A DNA stretch of 64,000 nucleotides from AC-32 sp963813435 (GTDB lineage Bacteria; Actinomycetota; Thermoleophilia; Gaiellales; Gaiellaceae): positions 744,001 through 808,000 of the forward strand of contig CAWEYY010000003.1 of the NCBI GenBank assembly GCA_963813435.1. Direction: 5' to 3'. Position 1 is the first letter of the stretch, and each line of letters begins with the position of its first letter. The notes under the pieces were generated by a model. It worked only from the letters and a program-made list of their open reading frames with translations, was not told the DNA's origin and ran no database searches. Positions 24,049-30,683 of the stretch are shown piece after piece. The position numbers and the translations under genes were made by a program.

Positions 24049-24308
24049 GTCTGCGCCGTCACCGCCGCAGGGTCGGCCTGCGCGGGAGCCAGGATCCCGG
24101 ACTCGAGCCGGTTCTGGCGAACGACCTTGACGAACCGCGCGGGAGGCGCCAGGGCCGTGATCGGCCCCTTTGCATGGCCCGGATACCCGACGCGCGCGAG
24201 GACCGCTGCAGCGCCGAAGACGAGCGCGCCCGTGCCTGCAAGCGCCAGCTTCGCGACCGACGCCCTATGCCTGGCCGCCCCGATCCTCGATCTCCGAGCC
24301 TCGTCCAC
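24045..24308 (-). CDS. Small single-TM protein in the apbE operon
   Basis: The 87-aa protein has a basic N-terminus (DEARRSRIGAARHRASV), one hydrophobic helix (AKLALAGTGALVFGAAAVLARV) and a short tail with ARFVKVVRQNRLESGILAP. It is not a recognised family. Its stop overlaps the apbE start by ATGA, so translation is coupled and a role as a partner or acceptor in the flavin system is likely. In actinobacteria, such short proteins often accompany ferric-reductase/ApbE genes; that link is inference. Confidence 0.65.
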   Translation of the reverse strand: MDEARRSRIGAARHRASVAKLALAGTGALVFGAAAVLARVGYPGHAKGPITALAPPARFVKVVRQNRLESGILAPAQADPAAVTAQT

Positions 24309-24335
24309 TCCGCAAGCCAGTCTGCACGTGGATTC

Positions 24336-25139
24336 TTAAAAGAACATGAGAACCGCGTCCGAGAGGCGCGGCCAGGCCTCGAGCGCCCACGGGCCGAAGT
24401 CGAGGTCGCCGAGGCACGCGAGCGCCAGGCCGGGCTCCGGATCGAACCAGAGGAACGAGCCGCTGCCGCCGAAGTGGCCGTGCGTGCGCGGCGAGTTCCG
24501 CGTCCCGGTCCAGTGCGGCTCCTTCGCGTCGCGCAGCTCGAAGCCGAGCCCCCAGTCGTTCGGCTCCATCCGGCCGACGTCCGGGAGCACGCCGTTCAGG
24601 CCCGGGAACTGGACCGTCGTGGCCTCGGCGAGCGTCTCGGCGGCGACTAGCGTCGGCCTCTGCACCTCGGCCCCGAAGCGGAGCAGGTCGTCGAGCGTGC
24701 CGTGCAAGCCCGCGGCCGGCGAGCCGCGCAGCTCTGCCTCGAGGCGAAGCGGCTCGAGGACTGCGGCCTCCAGGTACTCGGCGAACGGCATCTCCGCCTT
24801 GTTGGCAACGGTCCCGGCGAGCACCTCGAAGCCCGTATTCGAGTAGATCCTCCGCCGGCCGGGCTCGGCGATCTGCGCTGTGCCGTCGAACGGGAGGCCG
24901 GACGCGTGCGAGAGCAGATGGCGGACGGTCGATCCTGGCGGCCCGGCCGGCTCGTCGAGGTCGACGGTCCCCTCCTCGGCGGCGACGAGCGTCGCGAGGG
25001 TCGTGGCCAGCTTCGTCACCGAGGCCCAGCGGAAGACGCGGTCGCGCGGCCCGTGTGTCGCGACAATCTCCCCACCCCGCAGCACGCCGACCGAAGTCGT
25101 CGTCGCGGGCCACTCCTCGACCTGCCTCAGAACCTCCAC
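24336..25139 (-). CDS. Serine hydrolase of the class C beta-lactamase family
   Basis: The 267-aa protein has the catalytic SxxK as SVTK (residues 40-43), YSN (99-101) in RRIYSNTGFEV, and a third motif HGHFGGSGS (HxG in place of KTG). It lacks a signal peptide, so it is probably a cytosolic esterase or peptidase rather than a resistance enzyme. It is the first gene of the minus-strand run to 20371. GTG 25139 is 9 nt after a TAGTAT hexamer that overlaps the promoter of the divergent RidA gene. Confidence 0.88.
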   Translation of the reverse strand: MEVLRQVEEWPATTTSVGVLRGGEIVATHGPRDRVFRWASVTKLATTLATLVAAEEGTVDLDEPAGPPGSTVRHLLSHASGLPFDGTAQIAEPGRRRIYSNTGFEVLAGTVANKAEMPFAEYLEAAVLEPLRLEAELRGSPAAGLHGTLDDLLRFGAEVQRPTLVAAETLAEATTVQFPGLNGVLPDVGRMEPNDWGLGFELRDAKEPHWTGTRNSPRTHGHFGGSGSFLWFDPEPGLALACLGDLDFGPWALEAWPRLSDAVLMFF

Positions 25140-25147
25140 AGCGGCGC

Positions 25148-25154
25148 GATACTA
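25148..25154. promoter_or_regulatory. Overlapping divergent -10 elements (RidA / beta-lactamase family)
   Basis: Only 20 bp separate the two divergent start codons. GATACT (25148-25153, plus) lies 6 nt before GTG 25160. TAGTAT (25154-25149, minus) lies 9 nt before GTG 25139. The two hexamers occupy almost the same base pairs, so transcription in the two directions should be mutually exclusive. Confidence 0.5.
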
Positions 25155-25159
25155 GTGCC

Positions 25160-25546
25160 GTGAAGAGGCAACTCGTCCCGGCCGAGTCGCCGTTCGCCGC
25201 GACCGTGGGCTACTCGCGCGCTGTGCGCGCCGGCCCGCACGTCCACGTGGCCGGAACCGCGCCGATCATGCCCGGCGGCGCCGACCCGCCCGAGGGCGCC
25301 TACGACCAGGCGAAGCGCTGTCTCGAGATCGTGCTGGCAGCGCTCGCAGAGGTCGGCGCAGGGTCTGAGGACGTCGTCCGCACCCGGGTCTACCTCGTCC
25401 GCGGCGACGACTGGCAGGAGGTCGGCCGCGCACACGGCGAGGTCTTCGGCTCCGTCCGCCCCGTGACCGCCTTCGTCGTCGTCGCGGGACTGCTCGATCC
25501 GCGCTGGCGCGTAGAGATCGAGGCGGACGCGCTGGTGTCCGAATGA
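25160..25546 (+). CDS. RidA family protein
   Basis: The 128-aa protein has the RidA/YjgF fold: GYSRAVRAGPHVHVAGTAP, AYDQAKRCLEIVLAALAEVGAGSEDVVRTRVYLV with the conserved Arg, and RPVTAFVVVAGLLDPRWRVEIEADAL. Members hydrolyse reactive enamines/imines made by PLP enzymes. The Glu near the C-terminus (VEIEADA) is kept. It overlaps the downstream ligase gene by 4 bp (ATGA). The GTG at 25160 follows a -10 by 6 nt, so the mRNA is probably leaderless. Confidence 0.9.
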   Translation: MKRQLVPAESPFAATVGYSRAVRAGPHVHVAGTAPIMPGGADPPEGAYDQAKRCLEIVLAALAEVGAGSEDVVRTRVYLVRGDDWQEVGRAHGEVFGSVRPVTAFVVVAGLLDPRWRVEIEADALVSE

Positions 25547-26739
25547 AGCAGATCTACCCGCCGTCGATCACGGGCAAGGGCTTCGGCCCGGGCGGCAGCG
25601 TGCTCGACCACAACTTCGGCACCGGAGAGCCGTACACGCTCGGGGTCGAGGAGGAGTACATGCTCCTCGACGGGGAGACGCTCGACCTCGTCCAGCACGT
25701 CGAGGCCGTGCTCGGGGCCATGGCCGGGCACGAGCTCGAGCCCAGCTTCCACCCCGAGCTGATGCAGTCGGTGCTCGAGATCGCGACTCCGGTCTGCCAC
25801 ACGCCGGCCGAGGTCGAGACCGAGCTGCGGAAGCTCCGCTCGTACGTGACCGGGATCGCGCGCGAGCAAGGCATGCGCGTCGGCTCGGCGGGCACGCACC
25901 CGTTCAGCCTCTTCGAGCGCCAACGGATCACGGCGCGCGACCGCTACAAGCACCTCGTCGATCAGCTCCAGTACGTCGCGCGGCGCGAGCTGATCTTCGG
26001 GCTCCACGTCCACGTCGCGGTCGACGACGCCGAGAAGGCGATCAAGGTCGTCAACGGCCTGCTCGGGCACCTGCCGTCGCTGCTCGCGCTCTCGGCGAGC
26101 TCGCCGTTCTGGCGCGGCGAGCAGACCGGCCTCGCGTCGAGCCGCCAGATGGTCTTCGCCGCTTTCCCCCGCTCGGGCCCTCCCCCGCGCTTCAAGGACT
26201 ACGCCGACTACGCCGAGGTCGTCGGCCACCTCGAGAAGACCGGCTGCATCGCGGATTACACGCACATCTGGTGGGACATCCGCCTCCACCCGCGCTTCGG
26301 CACCGTCGAGATCCGCATCTGCGACGCCGTCAGCCGTGTCGAGGACGCGGTCGCGCTCGCGGCCTTCTGCCAGTCGCTCGTGAAGCTCTACTCCGAGCAG
26401 TACGAGGCGGGCGCGGAGATCCCCTCGTACCACCGGATCCTGACCACCGAGAACAAATGGCTCGCCGCCCGCTACGGGCTCGAGGCGCCGGTGATGGACC
26501 TCGCGACCGGCCGCCGCAACCGCGTGCCGGTCGCACAGGTCGTGCGGCGAACGTTGGACGAGATCGAGCCGCACGCGCGCGAGCTCGGCTGCGAACGGGA
26601 GCTCGAGGGCATCGGCGAGATTCTCGCGAAGGGCAACGGCGCCGACCGGCAGCGGCGGGCGTGGAAGGCCGGCCACGACGTGACCGAGGTCGCTCGCGAG
26701 ATCGCGGACACGACCGAGCGCGCCGCCGTTCCTGCCTGA
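25543..26739 (+). CDS. YbdK-type carboxylate-amine ligase (glutamate-cysteine ligase-like)
   Basis: The 398-aa protein belongs to the GCS2 family: YTLGVEEEYMLLD at the start of the ATP-grasp-like fold, ELMQSVLEIATPVC, VGSAGTHPF, FGLHVHVAVDD, YTHIWWDIRLHPRFGTVEIRICDAV and ENKWLAARYGL. Members have weak gamma-glutamyl-cysteine ligase activity or act in peptide-like ligations; the true substrate here is unknown. It overlaps ridA by 4 bp, so the two are co-transcribed. ATG 25543. Confidence 0.9.
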   Translation: MKQIYPPSITGKGFGPGGSVLDHNFGTGEPYTLGVEEEYMLLDGETLDLVQHVEAVLGAMAGHELEPSFHPELMQSVLEIATPVCHTPAEVETELRKLRSYVTGIAREQGMRVGSAGTHPFSLFERQRITARDRYKHLVDQLQYVARRELIFGLHVHVAVDDAEKAIKVVNGLLGHLPSLLALSASSPFWRGEQTGLASSRQMVFAAFPRSGPPPRFKDYADYAEVVGHLEKTGCIADYTHIWWDIRLHPRFGTVEIRICDAVSRVEDAVALAAFCQSLVKLYSEQYEAGAEIPSYHRILTTENKWLAARYGLEAPVMDLATGRRNRVPVAQVVRRTLDEIEPHARELGCERELEGIGEILAKGNGADRQRRAWKAGHDVTEVAREIADTTERAAVPA

Positions 26740-26869
26740 GTCGCGGCGGGTATCCCGCGATGAGACGTGAAACGAGGAACCAAGGCGCTCGCCTGAAGTT
26801 CGGACGGGTCATAGTTCGCAGCGACTCCGAGTCTGCTCCACCTACTACGAAAGAGCCTGGGAGGCGGCA

Positions 26870-27310
26870 ATGGCGCCAGGGAAACGAGAAGAGATCAGGG
26901 TCGGGCCGATGGCGCTCCGCTTCCTGGTCGAGGGCGATGAGTCGGCCGGATCGGTAGCGATGTTCGAGTTCGACATCCCGGCAGGCGGCGGGGTCCCGAT
27001 CCCCCACAGCCACGACGGCTACGAGGAGACGATCTACGGAGTCGATGGCGTACTCACGTGGACGGTCGACGGCACGCCCGTCGACGTCGGCCCCGGCGAG
27101 GCGCTCTGCATCCCCCGAGGGGCGGTCCACAGCTTTGCGAACGCCGGCGAGCTCGACGCGAGAGCGCTTGCGGTCGTCACGCCGGGCGTCCTCGGGCCCG
27201 AGTACTTCCGCGAGCTCGCGGCCGTCGCCGATGCCGCAGCTGGTGGCCCTCCGGACCCGGCCGAGATCGCGGCGGTCATGCGCCGCCACGGCCTCACACC
27301 CGCGCCATGA
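26870..27310 (+). CDS. Cupin domain protein
   Basis: The 146-aa protein has a single conserved beta-barrel with both cupin motifs: HSHDGYEETIYGVDG (HxH, Glu, Gly) and PRGAVHSFANAG. The residues needed for a mononuclear metal site are all present. Small cupins of this kind include dioxygenases, quercetinase-like enzymes and sugar-binding regulators, so the function is open. ATG 26870 has GGGAGGC upstream. A hairpin follows its stop. Confidence 0.88.
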   Translation: MAPGKREEIRVGPMALRFLVEGDESAGSVAMFEFDIPAGGGVPIPHSHDGYEETIYGVDGVLTWTVDGTPVDVGPGEALCIPRGAVHSFANAGELDARALAVVTPGVLGPEYFRELAAVADAAAGGPPDPAEIAAVMRRHGLTPAP

Positions 27311-27335
27311 GCGGGCTGCGAGATCGTCGGCCCGC
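27311..27335. terminator. Hairpin between convergent genes
   Basis: GCGGGC (27311-27316) and GCCCGC (27330-27335) pair, with an inner CGA/TCG. It starts right after the cupin TGA and ends 9 bp before the stop of the opposite gene. No T-run. Confidence 0.45.
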
Positions 27336-27344
27336 CGCCTGAGC

Positions 27345-28160
27345 TCAGCTAGTCACCTCGAGCGTCTTCCGGTCGACCCTGGCGATCTTCCGGCCGCCGC
27401 GTCGCAGCTCAAGCGTGTCGCCGCGCACGCGCATGCGCACGCTCATGATCCAGCTGTCCGAGTCCTTCCAGGGCAGATCGACGCAGAACGCCCTCCGGTG
27501 GACGGTGTCGAGCGCGTGAACGAAGGGCCGCTTGTCGGCGCGCGAGTAGAGCGTGTAGGCCCAGCCGCTCGCGGTTCCCGTGCGCGTCATCGGCAGCCCG
27601 GTCATCTTCTCGTCGGGCTCGCGCCGGTCGACGATCGCTCCCGGGTAGAGCGTCTTCGTCTTCCAGTTATAGGCCCGGACGGCGTAGGGCTGGGCGGCCG
27701 CCCCCGGCTTGCCCAGGTACTGCAGCAGGTACATGAGCGACCCGTCGGGCGACAGGGCGTCGAACGCGAATCTCCCCGGAAGCCTCAGACGGTCGCGGAC
27801 CCGGAAGCTCCGAGGGTCAACGACCATGAACCGCGTCACCGAGGAGACCCCAGGCCACGTGGCGAGCACGAGCCGGTGACCGTCTCGCGTCAGCCCGCCC
27901 GTGTCGCCGCCGAAGGTCACGGCCGGGATGCCATAGTTGCCCTTGAAGTTGCGCGCCCCCTGGACTTTGCCGCTACCGACGGCGATGGACTCGAGCAGGG
28001 TTCCATGTCCGTCGAAAAGCGCGACGTAGCGAAGCTTCCCTCCGGGCGCGACGACGCCGTTCCCGTAGTCGAGCCCCGGCGACGGTCCTCCGCCGTCAGC
28101 CACGGCGACCGAGGCCCAGGTCGCTCCCAGAATCGTCACGAGTACCAGCGTTCGTCTCAT
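27345..28160 (-). CDS. Secreted beta-propeller-like protein
   Basis: ATG 28160 is chosen because AGGAGGAGT lies just before it and a signal peptide follows (TLVLVTILGATWASVAVADG). The 271-aa product has propeller-like strands, e.g. LRYVALFDGHGTLLESIAV, HRLVLATWPGVSSVTRFMVVDP, GRFAFDALSPDGSLMYLLQY, HALDTVHRRAFCVDLPW and ARVDRKTLEVTS. It resembles YncE/WD40-like exported proteins but has no signature residues. It is divergent from the ECF sigma gene. It may belong to that regulon, given that the anti-sigma-like gene also encodes a propeller; this is inference. Confidence 0.68.
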   Translation of the reverse strand: MRRTLVLVTILGATWASVAVADGGGPSPGLDYGNGVVAPGGKLRYVALFDGHGTLLESIAVGSGKVQGARNFKGNYGIPAVTFGGDTGGLTRDGHRLVLATWPGVSSVTRFMVVDPRSFRVRDRLRLPGRFAFDALSPDGSLMYLLQYLGKPGAAAQPYAVRAYNWKTKTLYPGAIVDRREPDEKMTGLPMTRTGTASGWAYTLYSRADKRPFVHALDTVHRRAFCVDLPWKDSDSWIMSVRMRVRGDTLELRRGGRKIARVDRKTLEVTS

Positions 28161-28255
28161 CACTCCTCCTCTTGCCGACACCGCTAGTACGGCCGGACCT
28201 CCGGCCGGGGTCCATCCGTATTTCCGGCGATGGACCTCCTGCACAAGCACGCTCG

Positions 28256-28261
28256 TATAGT
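28256..28261 (+). promoter_or_regulatory. -10 hexamer upstream of the ECF sigma gene
   Basis: TATAGT lies 9 nt before ATG 28271 in the 110-bp divergent gap. No convincing -35 for the housekeeping sigma factor is at the right distance. Confidence 0.4.
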
Positions 28262-28270
28262 CGGCACGGG

Positions 28271-28780
28271 ATGGCGGGCTCCGGCCGCGACGAGCGGGCC
28301 TGGGTGCGGGGGGCCCAGGCCGGGTCGGCCTCGGACTTCGAGGCCCTCTTTCGCGCACACTGGGGACCGGCCTACCGCGCCGCGTATCTCGTCGTCCGCG
28401 ACGCCGCGGCCGCCGAGGACATCGCTCAGGAGGCCTTTATCGCCGCGGTGCGCGCGCTCGACCGCTTCGACCGGCGGCGTCCGTTCGGGCCGTGGCTGCA
28501 CCGGATCGTGGTCAACCGGGCAATCGACTGGGCACGCGCTCGCTCGCTCCGGCCCGAGGCGGAGCAGGTGGACGTGCCCGCGCCGGAGCCGCCGGAGCGC
28601 GACGACGAGCTGTTGCAGGAACTGGGCCGGCTCTCGCCGGAGCACCGGGCGGTGATCGTCCTCCGCTACGTCCTGGACTACACGCCCGGCGAGATCGCGG
28701 AACTGCTCGAGCTCCCGCGCGGAACGGTCAACTCGCGCCTCCGCCGCGGGCTCGACTCGCTGAAGGAGCGCCTGGAGTGA
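28271..28780 (+). CDS. ECF RNA polymerase sigma factor
   Basis: The 169-aa sigma70-family factor contains only regions 2 and 4: FEALFRAHWGPAYRAAYLVVRDAAAAEDIAQEAFI with RPFGPWLHRIVVNRAIDWAR for region 2, and LGRLSPEHRAVIVLRYVLDYTPGEIAELLELPRGTVNSRLRRGLDSL for region 4. The ATG at 28271 is preferred over the far-upstream ATG of the open frame, because the upstream residues look non-coding and would overlap the divergent gene's promoter. The next gene encodes a membrane-anchored partner, probably the anti-sigma factor. A stop-adjacent two-hairpin repeat begins right after its TGA. Confidence 0.92.
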   Translation: MAGSGRDERAWVRGAQAGSASDFEALFRAHWGPAYRAAYLVVRDAAAAEDIAQEAFIAAVRALDRFDRRRPFGPWLHRIVVNRAIDWARARSLRPEAEQVDVPAPEPPERDDELLQELGRLSPEHRAVIVLRYVLDYTPGEIAELLELPRGTVNSRLRRGLDSLKERLE

Positions 28781-28855
28781 GGCGGCGCTTGCGACGCCGT
28801 CCTCAGGACGCACGGGCTTTGCTCGTGTGTCCGTCTGAACCGACCGGTCGATCCG
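28781..28855 (+). repeat. Two-hairpin stop-codon-adjacent repeat, copy B (after the sigma gene)
   Basis: It begins at the base after the sigma-factor TGA and ends 22 bp before the next start codon, so it is inside a probable operon. Hairpin 1 (28781-28798) is a 7-bp stem with one mismatch and a CTTG loop. Hairpin 2 (28807-28831) has 11-bp arms with G-U wobbles and a TTT loop. The tail (28832-28855) carries GAACCGACCGGTCGATCCG, identical to copy A. Confidence 0.82.
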
Positions 28856-28877
28856 CTGTCCGTGAAGAGGTCACGCG

Positions 28878-29975
28878 GTGAGGTTCGAGGCGCCAGGCGA
28901 GCGCGAGGCCGAGGAGCGCGCCTGGAACGTCGTTCGTGCGGCCTACGAGACGCGAGAGCCGGTGGCCTGGCCGCGCCGGCACGTACGCCCGCTCGTCGCC
29001 GGAGCGCTCGTCGCCGCGGTCGTCGCGGCTGTGGTGAGCCCACCCGGCCGGTCGGTCGTCCACTCCCTGCGCAAGGCCGTGGGGGTCGAACGAGCAGAAC
29101 CGGCGCTCTTCTCCCTCCCCGCGCCCGGGGAGCTGCTGGTGACGAGCCGCAGCGGCCTCTGGCTCGTGCGGGCGGACGGCTCGAAGCGCAACCTCGGGCG
29201 CTACCAGGACGCCGCTCTCTCGCCTCACGGCCTCTTCGTCGCCGGGACGCGCGCAAACGAGCTCGTCGCGCTCGACCCGCAGGGACACGTGCGCTGGACG
29301 CTCGCCCGTCGGAGCCCGCGCTTACCCGCCTGGACGGGCACGAGGACCGACACGCGAATCGCCTACGTCTCGCGCGGAGCACTCCGGGTCGTGGCTGGAG
29401 ACGGCACGGGCGACCAGCTGATCGGCGCCGCGGCTCCCGTTCGACCGGCCTGGCGGCCTGGCGCGGGGCACGTAATCGCCTACTCGACCGGCCGCTCGGC
29501 GCTGGTCTACGACGTCGATCGCGCCTCGATTCGGCTGCGGACACCCGTGGGAGAGCCGCCGCGGAAGCTCGCCTGGTCGAGCGACGGACGCCTGCTGCTC
29601 GTCTTCACCCCCCACGCCACAAGGGTCTACGACCTGCGCGGCCGCGTGGTCGCCCGGGACGACCCATCGGATGCGACGTTCGACATCGACGCGGCCTTCG
29701 TGCCCGGGTCCCACGAGGTCGTCGCGATTCGTGCGGCGGGCCTCGGGAGTAGCGTGTTCTCCCTCCTCAACGGACGGACGCTCTTCCGCGGGACCGGCGC
29801 GTTCCGGCAAATCGCCTTCTCGCCGAACGGCCGCTGGCTGCTCGTCACGTGGCACACGGCGAACCAGTGGGTCTTCGTCCGCAACGGCCGACCGCGGAAG
29901 ATCGTCGGGGCATCGCGGATCTCGGCCCAGTTCGGCGGCTTCCCGCGCGTGGAGGGCTGGTGCTGCGCGCGCTGA
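28878..29975 (+). CDS. Membrane-anchored beta-propeller protein, likely anti-sigma factor
   Basis: The 365-aa protein has an N-terminal ~30-residue cytoplasmic segment (EAEERAWNVVRAAYETRE) that resembles the short sigma-binding part of some ECF anti-sigma factors, one TM helix (PLVAGALVAAVVAAVVSP), and then about 300 residues of WD40/TolB-like blades outside the membrane (AALSPHGLFVAGTRANELVALDPQG, KLAWSSDGRLLLVFTPHA, QIAFSPNGRWLLVTWHT). It follows the ECF gene closely on the same strand. The propeller could sense an extracellular ligand. Start is GTG 28878; the anti-sigma role is inferred from context and topology. The stop overlaps the next gene. Confidence 0.75.
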   Translation: MRFEAPGEREAEERAWNVVRAAYETREPVAWPRRHVRPLVAGALVAAVVAAVVSPPGRSVVHSLRKAVGVERAEPALFSLPAPGELLVTSRSGLWLVRADGSKRNLGRYQDAALSPHGLFVAGTRANELVALDPQGHVRWTLARRSPRLPAWTGTRTDTRIAYVSRGALRVVAGDGTGDQLIGAAAPVRPAWRPGAGHVIAYSTGRSALVYDVDRASIRLRTPVGEPPRKLAWSSDGRLLLVFTPHATRVYDLRGRVVARDDPSDATFDIDAAFVPGSHEVVAIRAAGLGSSVFSLLNGRTLFRGTGAFRQIAFSPNGRWLLVTWHTANQWVFVRNGRPRKIVGASRISAQFGGFPRVEGWCCAR

Positions 29976-30667
29976 TCGCCGCCGCGCTCGTTCTCACCGG
30001 GCTCGCAGCCGCGCAGCCGGTCGCGCAGGAGCGCGTCGTGGTCGGCCACTCGGTGCGCGGGCGGACGATCGTGGCCTACGAACGCGGTGACCCGGCCGGG
30101 CCGGTCACGCTCGTGGTGGGCGTCATCCACGGTTCCGAGCCGGCGGGGCTGGCGGTGGTCTCCCGGCTCAGGCGCATGCGGCTCCCGAAAGGGGTCCACC
30201 TCTGGCTCCTCCCGACGGTCAACCCGGACGGGCTCGCGGCGGGGACGCGGCAGAACGCGCGCGGAGTCGACCTCAACCGCAACTGGCCGACGGCCTGGGT
30301 GCGCAACGGCCGCCCCTGGGACGGCTACTACTCGGGGCCACGCCCGCTCTCGGAGCCCGAGAACCGGGCGATGCGCGCGTTCATCCTGCGCGTCAAACCT
30401 GCGCTGACAGTCTGGTACCACCAGCCGCTCGACGAGATCTACGGCTCGGACCCGCACGTCGCCGTGCTGAAGCGATACGCGCGGCTGAGCGGGCTCCCGT
30501 ACCGACGCCTCCAGGCGCCACGCGGAGCGGCCACGCGCTGGGAGCGCACGCGCTTTGCGCACGGGACGCACTTCGTCGTCGAGTTCCCGGCCGGGCCCAT
30601 CTCGGCGTCCACCGCGAGACGCAACGCCGCCGCGGTCCTGGCGCTGGCACCACGCCGAGGCGCGTAA
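29960..30667 (+). CDS. Secreted M14 family zinc carboxypeptidase-like protein
   Basis: The 235-aa protein, from GTG 29960, starts inside the end of the propeller gene, a 16-bp overlap. A signal peptide (LIAAALVLTGLAAAQP) is followed by the M14 zinc site: His57 and Glu60 in HGSEPAG, the substrate-binding Asn/Arg in VDLNRNWP (Asn106, Arg107), His154 in VWYHQPLD and the catalytic Glu208 in FVVEFPAG. The compact size fits MpaA-like murein peptide amidases or D,D/L,D peptidases rather than digestive carboxypeptidases. With the ECF pair upstream it could be part of a cell-envelope stress response; that is inference. Confidence 0.85.
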   Translation: MLRALIAAALVLTGLAAAQPVAQERVVVGHSVRGRTIVAYERGDPAGPVTLVVGVIHGSEPAGLAVVSRLRRMRLPKGVHLWLLPTVNPDGLAAGTRQNARGVDLNRNWPTAWVRNGRPWDGYYSGPRPLSEPENRAMRAFILRVKPALTVWYHQPLDEIYGSDPHVAVLKRYARLSGLPYRRLQAPRGAATRWERTRFAHGTHFVVEFPAGPISASTARRNAAAVLALAPRRGA

Positions 30668-30683
30668 GTCGCCCCCGTGCTGG

